Below are positions 53,401 through 64,000 of a stretch of 64,000 nucleotides of DNA, piece after piece (the stretch's first letter is position 1; each line of letters starts with the position of its first letter). This stretch comes from Mucor racemosus (Eukaryota > Mucoromycota > Mucoromycetes > Mucorales > Mucoraceae): NCBI GenBank assembly GCA_027405735.1, contig JAPEHQ010000012.1:1674001-1738000 (forward strand), given 5' to 3'. The notes beneath the pieces were generated by a model. It did no database searches, was not told the origin of the DNA, and was given only the letters and a program-made list of their open reading frames with translations. The position numbers were made by a program, and so were the translations under genes.

Positions 53401-53498
53401 GATCTGCTCATCTGGGAAGCCTGATCTGCACAAAATGTTTTATTCTGCCCATCTGTGCAGATCATTGTGCCCATGGGAAGCATAGTTTGGCCGTAGTG
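50445..53498 (-). mobile_element. CACTA-like transposon copy B (inverted relative to copy A)
   Basis: A 3054-bp element with CACTACGGCC at 50445 and GGCCGTAGTG ending at 53498. It is the reverse complement of copy A over most of its length but with a single dynein-like segment and no LTR2-like insert, so it shows the simpler organisation. It is flanked by ATGT on both sides (4 bp), unlike the 3-bp TAA of copy A. Subterminal repeats (ATGGGCACAA, TTGTGCAGATC, TTATGCACA-type) are present at both ends. No transposase is encoded, so mobility would need a helper. A 110-codon plus-strand frame at 50942-51274 is not conserved in copy A and is not called a gene. Confidence 0.65.
52491..52606 (-). pseudogene. 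Dynein intermediate chain exon fragment in CACTA-like copy B
   Basis: The minus strand reads VCSGKALDKLAW, then KEGKKVAIGPSDGHVYIYDIGG, ending at a GTAAGA-type donor. It is closest to segment A1 and shares its flanks, so the capture predates the split of copies A and B. An in-frame stop lies just upstream of VCSG. Confidence 0.5.
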
Positions 53499-54131
53499 AT
53501 GTAGGTACATTTCTCGTTTTTTTTATAATCGATTTCTGAAAAACCACAGAAAAAAAACCAGCCAGTTAACATATAAATAGTGTACCTAATACAGTGATAC
53601 AAAACATACTGTATCCAGCAGTATGTATTTATTATAAGGGCTGGTAATAATTGTGGTTTATTAATTAAAAATTATGCAGCGTCTGTGTTTGTTTTTTAAT
53701 TTTTGCAGGCTGCCTCTTATAAAAACCAAAATGTTGGTTTGGAATACAAACTCATGAATTTCTAGTAATGCATATCACAATTTCACATCTACTACCGATA
53801 GATATTTCATGAATGATACATGCATGGTTGTGGGTTTATAGCTTGAAAGTATCTGAAATGAGTGCTTTTTTGCATTTTGCAATTATCATCATGTCTTAGC
53901 AAAAAACTAATATTTTTAGAAAGAGAAAAATGCTGGAGTAAATATTGTATTAGAATATCTTAACATGGCAATCTGAATTGCATTTAATTATTGGTAATTT
54001 ACTGAGGAATGGTTATGAGCTATTATGGTTTGTTTGCGTTTTACAATCAGTTTCGGTAAAAACGAATAAGATATTTTGACAGGAAATAAACAGGTGACAA
54101 AAATATGGGTAGTGTATACAATATTTGAATA
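53499..54131. other. AT-rich spacer between two transposons
   Basis: No gene or repeat recognised. It includes short TA-rich runs and ends at the TA target of the pogo-like element. Confidence 0.35.
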
Positions 54132-55532
54132 CATTTGTGTCTCGATTTAAAGTACTCGTGCGGAGAGAAATATATGTCCACAAAATCAAATTTTTAGAGC
54201 TTATGTAATGAAACTACTCAGCTTAGAAACTGTAAATACAACTGGTTATTAATTCAAGGATCTATCGTAAAAAAATAAAAAAAAGCTACGCACAGTTTCT
54301 TGAAAACTCTTTAAACTTCCTGTGATAAATTTACAAGCTCGAAGAAACGTCAATGAAAAGCGTAATCAAAACCGTCGATCAGGCTATATAGATTCTAGAT
54401 CTACTACCATTACTAAAACAAAAAGAGTCTGACTGAATAAAAAGCAGAAGTTAGCTATTTGCTATTACAGTGAGGAAAATCCAAAACGCACTCATAAAGA
54501 AATCAGGAATATATTATGGAGCGCAGTTCTGGTATAAAACCAAGTAGAAGCGTAATTTACGAGACATTAAGTATGTCCGAAAAATTAAACGCCCTTCCTG
54601 CAGATTAACTCGGAAACTTTAGCGATAAAAAAGCCAAGTTTCCAAAGCTTCAAAATGAATTGAGAAAATTCATCAACGATATGGCTCGAGAAGGCCTTCG
54701 TGTTCGATCAATGAATGGAGAAGCAGGGTCAGTTCAAATAGACGAATCCAGTATACAAATTCAGTTGAAAAATATTAGAGAAATCTTAAGAACTTATGAA
54801 TTGAAAGATATTTATAATATGGATGAAACTGGTTTGTTTTACAGAAATGCTCCTAGCAAAACTATTAGTCGAGAATCCGCTTCAGGAGTTAAACCTGATA
54901 AAATCCGGGTAACTATTGGTTTTTTCTGCAATGCAGCTGGATCTTCCAAGATTGCTCCTATTATCATTGGAAAGCATGAAAACTCCTTCTTTTGGATTGA
55001 CCAACTACAAGCAATGAACTGGATAAAAATCTCTTGGGAGAAGGTTACTAGTGAGACGATGAAAAATTGTTGGAGACGTACCACACTTTTGCAATTAAAC
55101 AATATAACTGAAGAAGGTGACAACGTGGAAAGTATCGATGATGATGTTAATAGCGTAGAGGATAAAGAATTTGATGACGAAGAAAACAGCGAAATATTCA
55201 CCAATGAATGCATTACTGCTGATGAAATTGATGCTAATGCAACTCTCGTAGAGGAAGATGAAGATGTACATCAAGTCAAGCAAGAGGACCTCGTTAACGC
55301 AACGAGGTTTGCTGTTAACAATATTGTAGCAAAGCTTTGTAATAAAATTTTGATCAGTAATAATCTTCCATTTTATGAAAATAATGGATTGGTGGAAATA
55401 AAACCGTCCAGTATCCACTGGATTGATTTGATGGATTTAAGCAGTATATTATAAAGAAAAACGAGAGATTTCAAACTGTCTATTGAATCGAAGATCTGAT
55501 AATTTCGAGTCCAATAAACCGAATCACAACTG
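54132..55532 (+). mobile_element. Decayed pogo/Tigger-like transposon
   Basis: A 1401-bp segment flanked by TA. The left end begins CATTTGTGTCTCGATTTAAAG and the right, read inward, CAGTTGTGATTCGGTTTATTG. Both are degenerate forms of the perfect ends of the MITE at 47617. Upstream of the long frame, DNA at about 54430-54655 encodes a broken CENP-B/psq-type helix-turn-helix region (QKLAICYYSEENPKRTHKEI) with in-frame stops. The element thus kept its coding order (DNA-binding then DDE) but is inactive. Confidence 0.7.
54660..55454 (+). pseudogene. Pogo-like (DDE_1) transposase, internally deleted
   Basis: A 264-codon frame begins inside the protein (a TTG follows the DNA-binding region). It contains LKDIYNMDETGLFYRNAPSK with the first catalytic Asp (NMDET), then VTIGFFCNAAGSSKIAPIIIGK. 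It then jumps to IDQLQAMNWIKISWEKVTSETMKNCW, which normally follows the catalytic core. The region with the second and third acidic residues (LLDNASSH and PPNTTSxLQPxDQG in relatives) is missing, a loss of roughly 130 residues. The C-terminal part is acidic and runs into the element's own subterminal sequence. It cannot be a working transposase. Confidence 0.75.
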
Positions 55533-55657
55533 TACAAAGATGGATATGATATATACTTTATAATTAAATGAATATCATGTATATTTTACTTTTATAGTCC
55601 TTTAAAATTTGTGATTTTGTAGACTTTTTTTGAATCCGGTTGTTGTACCATCTTATA

Positions 55658-57012
55658 TACCGTGACTCAAAGTTGAAATGAGAACGAAATTGACCCTTTT
55701 AGGAAACTTCGATAATTGCATCTCAAAAATAATGGTCTTCTCTAGAGCAATGTTATTATAAATAAATTCCTTCAAATCAAACAAAACGAAAGTCAATAGT
55801 GTTTATTATTATATATTTAAGTATAAAAAGAAATTAATACCTTGTGTTGCCTCCCTTAGCTGATATTACATCGGCACATCTTGAAGGCATTGAAGCAACC
55901 AGTGCTTCTAGATAACTTGGGTTAATGTTCGCCCATTCTTCTCTAACAATCTTTTCAAACTCTTTAATGTCGGTTACATTGATGCAGTGCTTATTGACCC
56001 GCAATTTGAGGTAGCCCCATATGTGCTCTATGTGGTTCAAATCGGGGCTGTTTGGTGGCCATGTATCAAAACCCTCCACCATGGTCTTCTTCTTGTACCA
56101 CTTTGCATATTGCCCAGTATGTATGGGAGCACCGTCCTCTTGGTAAATAAAGTCTTGGTCGAATACATAACACTGTGATTCCAACCAAGGGATTGCTTTA
56201 TTTGCAAGCAGATCGACATACTTATTCTGGTTTAAAACGCCATGCAAAAGCACAATTGGCCCAAGACTTTTAGCATGGAAGCATCCCCACATCATCAAAG
56301 ATCCTGCTCCAAATTTCAAACAACCAACTTTATGTCGAGCTTGTAAACCTTCTCCAGGAAGCCTGATAACATTGACGCCTGGTGCCCCCTTTCCCAACTT
56401 GAACATAGACTCATCTGTTCAAATAACAGACTCCCATTGTTCAATGGTGCAGTTTTTTTTATGCTGACACCATTCAAGTCTACTTTTGATTTGAGAAGGT
56501 GTCAAATTAGGTACTTCAGTGATTTTGTACTGGTTGAACCCCATTTCCTTGATATATTTTTTGTATGTTCCCAAACAGATATCCAACCCTGATGACACAG
56601 CTGACTTCCATTGCTCTGTGTAGTTGTCAGTAGGATTTCTACGAATTGCCAATCTCAAATGATTTTTTTGAGTCTCTGAAACCTTTCGTTTGGCTCCAGG
56701 TCTCTGTGCTGGCAATGGAGACTTGGTCTCCAAGTATCGCTTCGCTATATTTGCAACAGTAGTTTTACCAATGCCAAATTGAGTTGCAATGGCACCATAT
56801 GATCCTCCCCACTCCCAAGCGCCAACTATGCGTCCATAATCAACGGGATCAAGTTCCTTACTGGTAGTGTTGTCGATTTTCCACTGAATTCTATGATTAT
56901 TTGTGTTGTTCATTTAATAAAAATTTGAGATAATGATAGTTAAAGTCAATACGTTTTTTCATAATTTATTAAAAATTTAAGGTTGACCACATTTTAACTA
57001 TCAGTCACGGTA
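55658..57012 (-). mobile_element. Near-intact Tc1/mariner-type transposon
   Basis: 1355 bp flanked by TA (55656-55657 and 57013-57014). The 23-bp terminal inverted repeats start TACCGTGACT at both ends and match at 20 of 23 positions. One transposase frame fills the centre on the minus strand. Size, TA target, inverted repeats and transposase order all fit Tc1/mariner. Only one disabling change is obvious in the coding frame. Confidence 0.88.
55834..56913 (-). pseudogene. Tc1-like transposase with a single in-frame TGA
   Basis: A 359-residue frame interrupted once. The N-terminal half (56913 to 56422) has the paired helix-turn-helix region (GRIVGAWEWGGSYGAIATQFGIGKTTVANIAKRY). At 56419-56421 a TGA replaces the Trp expected before TDES (relatives have VIWTDES or similar). 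The C-terminal half carries the catalytic triad: Asp in TDES, Asp in YQEDGAPIHT and Glu in DLNHIEHIWGYLK, about 35 residues after the second Asp. Everything else is in frame, so this is a young inactivation or, less likely, a readthrough case. Confidence 0.85.
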
Positions 57013-58474
57013 TACTTTCCAAGTTTAACTCGTTATTAGGCGAATGTTGTAAGTTGTATTCTGTATTTTACAAAGAACAAGCCTTCGAATAATTAATAAT
57101 ACAGTCGAACCTTAATTTTTGTATAAAATTTCGATATCTGCATCTCACAGCTGCTTGAGATATTTAAACATCCGTGTCCGGACTGTCCGGTGATTTTTTT
57201 TAGAAATTTACAGCTTGGAAATATTATTAGATGGCCGCACCCAGAGACTGTTCGGCATTTTTTTTTGAAAGTGTGACCATTGGCAAAAATATGGATCACA
57301 AATTCAATTTATAATAAAAAAAACACTCCTTCTTAAGAATCTGTGAAGTTAGTTTCTATTATTTTAGTTTCAATTTTTTTAATTTGAGCTGAAAAAAGTA
57401 AGCATGATAGTAATACTACTTTTGATTATAATTCCTACGCCATTGTATTAGGTTGTCCTCATCTCATTTATGAATAAGATCTTTTGTTCATAAAGCCTTA
57501 TATCTAATAATTACAATATATGCTTATTAACAAATTTTTTATTACTACGTTAGAAACTAATCGTGGGCCCTGAATGCTGATTAAATTTCCTCAAAAAATA
57601 CCCAGTGTGTAAATAATTTGTATTGTTTTATATGAATAGCAACTGACTTGATTTGTATTAGCCAAACCATATAAATGTTGTCTATGTAAGGTGTTAGGTA
57701 TATACTAACTATTCTCTTACAATATTATCATCATATTGAAATAAACTAAACTATAATTATTTAGTTTTTAAGATTGTTGTATCTTCCCTGATAAATATCC
57801 TGATCCCCCCTCAGTTTTTTGAAAGTGGTAAGAGCAAAATAAGTTACAAAAATGTGTTGCTTAATTTATAAATTTAGATGCCTGGTATACATTGGTATTA
57901 CGCTAAGAAGTCCTTTATTTTGAAGAAGTGCTGCGTTGTTAATACATACATGCTCATCCACTCTTAAAGGCTTGTCTGACCACTTCTATATCCAATGATA
58001 TGCTCCATAATTGTGTTATATATAATATTGTAAAGGTAGTGAGTAATTTTACTGCCTTTTATCATATTTATTTCATACATCTTACCAAATCTAAATTATT
58101 AAGGGAACAATGGAAGCAATGGGAAGCTTTTTGCGGTACTCATATTTATTTTCTGAAGATTGTCGATCATCCTTTGGACCATACGTTGGCCGTCCTTGAG
58201 TTCTTGATGATGATGACCAAGAAAACTATTAATACTGGCGTTCTGGTACCTACTCTTTTCCAAAGCAGAACATAAGAAAAAACTCTGTTATTTCTGATAA
58301 TATGATTTAAAAGTATACCCATATATATATTGTAACAGATTTGTGGAATGATATTATACTCCATTTGATTATAGTATGACTAAAGCATTGTTGCAATAGA
58401 GAAAATGATACTGATACTATTGCCTCCATTAGTATTACTGCGATAGTTTAATATTGGTGCATTAGGAATCTTGC
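57013..58474. other. Intergenic region, possible unrecognised repeat end
   Basis: No supported gene. An ACAGTCGAACCT sequence near 57102 resembles the terminus of pogo/Tigger elements, but no matching inverted end was found. The frame at 58000-58275 has no recognisable motif. Confidence 0.3.
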
Positions 58475-59333
58475 TCAGAAAGGGGAAGTTAATTTAGTCA
58501 AACGTTTGAGATTCATTTGACCAGCTGTAGTTCCTTTGGGTGTGGTGAATGCCGCATCTCCGGATGCTTTTCTTTTTGTGGCTCCCACAACCCTTCTTTT
58601 CTTAACGTTTCCTGAATCTCGTATACTTGCATTCATCACACCAAATGCCAAAACCGCACCAATGATAGTATGAGAAACTGCTCTCGCAGATGGTGATTCT
58701 ATAATTACCTGAGTGCTACTCTTTGACCAAACTCTTGATCGACGCATGTTTATATCGAAGCCTGATTCATCGAGAAAGGCACAATTTTGCATATACAGCA
58801 TACCTTTTCGCTGCATCCATTCCTCCACGAACTTGACACGAACTTCCAGAGTTGATATTTTGTTTCTCGCTGCAGGATGGCGGGTAATAACTTTGATGCT
58901 GAGGTTGCATCCTTCTTTCATGAATTCAACGACTCTGCTTTCCTTGGTTTGCGAGTCTTCAAAGCTTTTTATCAAATTCTGGACTGCGTCTTGTATAATG
59001 GCTGACGGGTTCTCATCAAAAGAGTCTGTCAAATGTGCCTTGTGCTCGTCATTCAGCTTACTTGGAGGCCTATTTGATGTACGATTCGTTTTTTTCGACA
59101 GAGATGTTCTTTTCTGAGACTTTGTTCTACTATGCTGTCTTCCATTTTCTAGAAATCTTGTAATAAACATTTGAAGCTTTGGCAGCTTGAGAAGGTGTCA
59201 TGGATTTCTCTTGTATGAAAAAGAAGTATCGTTGTCGATCTTCGTCTGTATAAGTATTGTAGATCGATTTTCGTTCTTTTTTAGGAACCGCCCCTTTCAT
59301 ATCAATGTCTTTTTGGCTCTTCAATTTCAACAA
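58475..59333 (-). pseudogene. IS630/mariner-like transposase remnant
   Basis: Two overlapping frames represent one broken protein. The first (59333-59130) has the N-terminal TYTDEDRQRYFFFIQEKSMTPSQAAKAS helix-turn-helix region. The second (59170-58475) continues with RPPSKLNDEHKAHLTDSFDENPSA, then the first catalytic Asp in CAFLDESGFDINMRRSRVWSK, and KRKASGDAAFTTPKGTT. A frameshift near 59150-59170 separates them. The frame ends before the second and third catalytic acidic residues. This is a lineage commonly amplified in Mucoromycota. Terminal inverted repeats were not located. Confidence 0.75.
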
Positions 59334-60452
59334 TCACTTTTTTGATTTTGACCTATTTGTGGAGATTCGTCAAATTTGTTAGACGAAATGATGATTCTAC
59401 AATGCAGGCAGACAATTCCTTGCCAGAGTCATCTACGATCCCATCTCTGCCATCTTCATGGAAGAAATTCATGTTTGGAAGATACAGATATAAAGAAATA
59501 GAAGTATCAAAAAGTTGGTCAAACTATTTGTCAAAGGTGGTCAATTATTTTCGGAAAGCGTGACAAACTGAGAGTGGAAGCACTGTAAATGGAAAATCAA
59601 ACTAAAAAAACGTAGCATAATGAGGACCTTTCAAGGATATAGCTTTATTTTTTATAAGCGTTTGTATCTTTTAAATTTCTTCAACATCAATGCATTTTGT
59701 TTTGATATTTGCGACTTAATTTTTGGATTATCTGTCTTGGGTTCTTTTTACATATTATGGCAATGAAAAATGTAAAGTTTCCTCCATCGAAGAATTCTAA
59801 ATCAAGTATATTATAACTGCTTAATCATGTCAAAGAGGATCTAGTCGTTTAGTTAAACAAATTTCTGCTAAATTTCATCTAAACCAATTTTTGTGTATTT
59901 GGCTTGGGGAATTGTACGACACCGTTTTTACGATTAAGGAAATAAAAGATCCACAGACATCAAACTCCTGGTGCGTAGTCGTCATTCCCTAACAACGATC
60001 AAGAAGATTAATTACCCATGTGAACAAGCAATTAGCAATCAATTTATAGAGTTTGATGTTACTAAATTTGCTACAAGAATATCATTTCAACTCGAGAGAA
60101 ATCGGTTTCAAGTTTCAGGTTATGGATAAAAAATCAGTAGATCAAGCCACCAGTTAATCAACATTACCTTTATAACATTTCTATGCACACAAGATAGAGC
60201 AACTGATTAAAAAAAAAAAAAAAAAAACTAAATCATGATGCTGTTCAATAGATTTTTTTTAATAAAGAATTTTCTTTAGCAACCAAAATGTTACAATAGT
60301 GAATTTAAATGTAGAGCACTTTTCATAGATAAAATTTACTCGGGTTTTAAATAAAATTATGGTTTTTGATAAATGTTACAAAATAATTCCCTTTTTACGT
60401 TCTTTTTTTCTTGAGGAAAAGAGCTGTAGGAGGCCTTTTAGATTAACATATT
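59334..60452. other. Intergenic region upstream of the GT31 gene
   Basis: AT-rich with a poly-A tract (about 60209-60227). The frame at 59342-59563 has no motif and no conservation evidence. No gene is called. Confidence 0.35.
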
Positions 60453-62227
60453 ATGGCAACAGTAAGTTTATAGATCCAACCAAACAATAAATTGAAACTG
60501 ACACACCATATTCAGCCTGGTATACCCTCTGCATTTAAAGAAAGAGGTCCTCTATCTTCTTCATCCATAAACGTACCACGTCGACTTCATTTGCCTATAT
60601 TGTTACTAAGGCTGTTGTGTCTAGTACCTTCGATTATAGGTGTTTATAACAACATATTTCACTCTTCGATTCATTCTATTGATCATTCGGGGTTATTCGA
60701 AAACAAAAGCACACCTTTGATTCATAACGTTGCGTTATTATGGGTAAGCTTACCCTCATCTCGTTTGTAACAAAAAAATTCATTCAAATTTACCTTTGAT
60801 TTAGTGCATATTATCAGGTTATTGGAGTTGGATATTAACAACTAGCATGTTAAAAAGATGGCTTCACTATTATGAACTTAGCAGTGCGATTGTTCGTCTA
60901 ATCACATTGATCGTAATCAACTGGTCAGTGTCTGCCTACCTCAGTTCTCATTACGGTATTGATCAACCTGTTTGGAAGTGGATGACAGTGTGTCTTATAT
61001 TTTTTGTATCCAATGTTCTCAAAATTACACTGGCAGCGACACCCAAATATTATTCTAGAACAGAGGATATCGAAGGACCTCGCATCAATCACAAATCTAC
61101 ATTTGTTCGTGTCTTAATTTTACCCTTAACTGTGGTTGTATTCATTACCATGTTTGCTTCTTTATATCAAGTAAGTCAAATGCGTAAGGAATCAGCAGTA
61201 TTATCAGAACAACGTATGGTAATGCCGGTGGCACAACGACATCCTCAATTAGCTGAATCAGAAGTACGTGTGATGGTGTTTGTTCTCAGTGCATGGACCG
61301 CCAAGAGCGTTAACAAGCGTAAAGTATTTCGTGAAACTACATTGAAATTAATGCCCAAGGATAATGAACATATTTCGTATTTTTATACTTTTATTTTGGG
61401 TCAACCTCCCAACGAAAAAGTTAAATCTACTGTTGGGCCCCTTGTGGAACAAGAAATTAAGGATTACAACGATGTTTTGATTTTACCATGTTCTGATCTG
61501 TATGAAGATCTCAGTAAAAAAGTATATGCTGCTTTCGAATGGGCAAATGATTACGATTTCGATTATTTTGTCAAGACGGATGATGATATTTTTGTTAGAT
61601 GGGACACTGTTAGTAAAGAAATGGAATTAGCAGGAAGAACACAGCGATATTGGCGAGGTTTAGCATATTGGTAAATCATTAGATTTCTATATTGCACCTA
61701 TTTTTTTTTTATTAACAATTTTCTTTAAACAAAGGAATATACCACCAATTAGAAATTCGGAAAATAAGAATGGTGAATTAGTGTACCCTTTGCCTATTTT
61801 CCCTCCTTATACAGCAGGAGCTTTGTATATTTTATCAAGGGATATTGTTCATTTAGTTGCAGGTGTAAGAGGGCCTCGTATGTTTGTTAAAAATGAAGAC
61901 CAAAACCTCGGTATTTGGTTATTTCCATTTAATATTCTACCTATTCATGATCGTAGAATTCAACAAATTGATGTTTGTGAAAATGACATGATTGGTAAGC
62001 ATTTTGGAGATTTTGGCGAGGCAGACGCAATTGGAGGTACCATGTACGATATGTTGGATAATCTTCGTAATGGACGTAAAATGTGTGCAGGATTCAAGGC
62101 ATCTGTTTGTGGCATGTGCTATCCATGTCATGGTAAAGGCAATCACTGGAGAGATTGGAACTTTGATTGTGATGATAGAAAGGGTGTTACACTCTTAAAT
62201 TTACCTCAACTTACAGTTATGGAATAA
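60453..62227 (+). CDS. GT31-family galactosyltransferase-like membrane protein
   Basis: Probable Golgi/ER beta-1,3-glycosyltransferase. Four exons (60453-60461, 60516-60743, 60805-61670, 61735-62227) give 531 residues. The first exon encodes only Met-Ala-Thr; exon 2 has no in-frame ATG, so the short leader exon is needed to start the protein. Several hydrophobic segments occupy about residues 28-200 (for example LPILLLRLLCLVPSIIGVY and FVRVLILPLTVVVFITMFASLY), making it multi-pass, unlike the usual single anchor. The catalytic part has VFVLSAWTAKSVNKR, FDYFVKTDDDIFVRW with the DDD metal site (about 336), PYTAGALYILSRDIV and KNEDQNLGIWL (about 422), which match GT31. The Cys-rich tail (CAGFKASVCGMCYPCHGKG) is unusual. 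The acceptor is unknown. Confidence 0.82.
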
Positions 62228-62978
62228 GTTGATATTTCTAATTATTTTATTGCATCTTTCTTTTTTCTTTTTAAAATCATATAATTCTCTATAGTCTATT
62301 TTGTAATATATTCTCCCTTCAAATTAAAAAAAAAAAAAAATAAAAAAATAAAAAAAAAAATAAAAGCGCTGGTTTTTTATCATAAATAGAATAATTCATT
62401 TTTGTATCACAACATTTAAAAAGTCCAATAATATTTACTACAAGTATGAAGAGTTTATTCATGTCTTTACAGCTAGATATTCGGTTATAATAACATTTGC
62501 TAGAACATGTAACATCTAAGCTACATTTACATATTTTTTATTTTTCAAAAAACTAACATGAACAGGTACAGGAGATTTTTTTATGCGAGGATGTACAATT
62601 TTGGTCACACATTGAATATGTTATGCGTTTTGCAAGAATGAATACAATAAATCAGAATAAAAAAAAATAGAAGCGGATGCTTCATATGCCAATAAATACC
62701 TTGTGTTAATAAATTATACATCAACTAGGCTTTGAGTGCGCTTAAAAATCCTTTAAAATATAGTGGAATCGGCAAAAAAGAGGGAATACAAATAGAAAAT
62801 TCCCTAGAACAAAACGACATTCACACGTGTATATCTCATACTAAATGTTGTGAGATCCGAGAGTTAAATTGTAATACAGTAACATGGGAATAATGTATAG
62901 AGCAAATCAACGATTTATTGTTTGTTTTGTAACAGTTATGATAATAAATAATGGCATGTGAAAATAAACATTTTTTTT
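62228..62978. other. Intergenic region between convergent genes
   Basis: Separates the GT31 gene and the fumarate reductase gene. Contains an A-rich tract (about 62325-62362). No gene recognised. Confidence 0.4.
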
Positions 62979-64000
62979 TTACTTCTTGAGTGTACCAATA
63001 ATGGCAGAAGGAGCATACTTTTGAACAACATCTGGCTTATGCATCATGTTGAATTCTTCAGTGGCATCACGACCAGCATAGATGAGGATAGCTTTCTTTC
63101 CTCCAGGATGATCAGGAAGGAAATCAGAGACATCCAAGACCTGTCCATTAACAACAACCCAACAGTCATCAGCTTTGTTGTGTTTTGCAACATCTTCTAA
63201 AGAGTATTCTCCCATCTTCTTTGGTTCATCAGCTTTCTTGGCTTCTTCTTGTTGGAGAGCAGCGGCTTGTTGAGGAGCAGATTCAATAGCATTGGGGATT
63301 TCAGCTGATGTATTACCACCATTAGGTAAAGAAATGTCCAAGCTGATAACACCAGGTTGATTAGGATTAACAACAATGTTAATACCAACGCCACCATTCA
63401 AATGTTGACCAATAGCACCTAAACGTTGTTGAGCAACTTGTGTATTGCTGTTAATTAATCGAGAGAACAAATGTTTAGAAGCAGATTGACCTGCAACACG
63501 ACCAAAGACAACACAACCTAAAAGAGACGAACCACCAAGACGATTAGCACCATGAACACCACCACACATTTCACCAGTGGCAAAGAGACCAGGAATAGGT
63601 GTACCATTTGTTCCTTTGATTTCAGCATCGGGAGTAATCTCGACACCACCCTAAATAATAAATAGATAAAAAAAAAAATAAAGTTAATAAATTTTCACAC
63701 ACACACACACAAAAGATATAATCTTACCATGGTATAATGAAGAACAGGTTGCATCAAAGCAACATAGAAATCATCAGTCATCTTGATGGGAACATTATGG
63801 AAGAAACGTTTGCCCCAAGGATCTTTCTCTTTACCATCAGCGATTCTATTGTATGTTTCAAATGTTTGTTCTAATTGTTGGGGAGGGATTCCCATTTCTT
63901 TAGCAAGGGCTTCACCATTTTCAAACTTCTTCATGAGACCGCGACCAGCATAATGGCGACAGTGCCATTCAATTTCCTTGGAAGCAGCAGTATTCAAAAC
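62979..64000 (-). CDS. FRD1: Soluble fumarate reductase fused to cytochrome b5 (3' part, runs off the window)
   Basis: FAD-dependent fumarate reductase of the Osm1/Frd1 type with a C-terminal cytochrome b5 domain. Two exons are visible (63728 to the window end, and 62979-63650), 314 residues; the N-terminal FAD domain lies beyond 64000. Visible flavoprotein parts include [27 protein letters not shown], then [14 protein letters not shown] at the splice joint and [20 protein letters not shown] near the FAD. After an Ala/Gln/Glu-rich linker, the b5 domain has [20 protein letters not shown], the heme ligand in DHPGGKK and the second His in NMMHKPD. The enzyme reoxidises FADH2/NADH by reducing fumarate. 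The b5 domain probably supplies electrons. The intron (63651-63727) contains a CA repeat. Confidence 0.88.
63697..63713. repeat. CA dinucleotide microsatellite in an intron
   Basis: A run of about eight CA units within the intron 63651-63727 of the fumarate reductase gene. It is away from both splice sites. Confidence 0.7.

Overview
The window is AT-rich nuclear DNA from a filamentous fungus. It most likely comes from an early-diverging Mucoromycota lineage (Mucorales-like). Genes carry many short (about 50-90 bp) GT-AG introns, and intergenic DNA is low in GC. The predicted proteins are fungal housekeeping proteins: Vps45, Rrp9, Asa1, Mep/Amt, a Ste11/Byr2-type MAPKKK and an ABCC transporter. 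The IS630-like, Tc1-like, pogo-like and piggyBac-like transposase remnants also fit such genomes. The species cannot be named from this sequence.

Twelve host genes can be modelled exon by exon with consistent reading phase: an ABCC/MRP transporter (13426-18615, minus); a CCDC124-type ribosome-associated protein (22805-23695, plus); a GT49 LARGE-like glycosyltransferase (23946-25359, minus); VPS45 (29470-31334, plus); a SAM-RA-kinase MAPKKK (31463-34574, plus); a single-pass membrane protein of unknown role (35302-36663, minus); RRP9 (40064-41944, minus); an ASA1/GNB1L-type WD protein (42350-43685, plus); an ammonium transporter (43950-45493, plus); a START-domain protein (46228-47171, minus); a GT31 galactosyltransferase-like membrane protein (60453-62227, plus); and the 3' part of a fumarate reductase-cytochrome b5 fusion (62979 to the window end, minus). 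They do not form one pathway. They are ordinary cell-biology genes (vacuolar/endosomal transport, ribosome biogenesis, nitrogen uptake, glycosylation, signalling) arranged in short gene clusters.

The rest is repeat-dominated. One AT-rich dispersed repeat, called family R here, has five copies (about 3.09-7.2 + 13.0-13.3 kb; 20.3-21.5 kb; 26.8-29.2 kb inverted; 37.2-39.5 kb; 48.2-49.6 kb). Three divergent copies keep the same 124-codon open frame without indels. Copy R1 holds a stack of later insertions: a solo LTR with a perfect 5-bp target duplication, a TCGAG-saturated hAT-like MITE, and a CACTA-type element (7537-12989). An inverted second copy of the CACTA-type element lies at 50445-53498. 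Both CACTA-type copies carry decayed exon sequence resembling the WD-repeat region of cytoplasmic dynein intermediate chain, so this looks like a gene-fragment-capturing transposon.

Further mobile DNA includes an LTR nested in another LTR (49.6-50.3 kb), a near-intact Tc1-like element with one nonsense codon (55658-57012), a decayed pogo-like element (54132-55532) with its MITE derivative (47617-48115), an IS630-like transposase remnant (58475-59333) and a piggyBac-like remnant (19406-19768). No tRNA, rRNA or CRISPR array was recognised.
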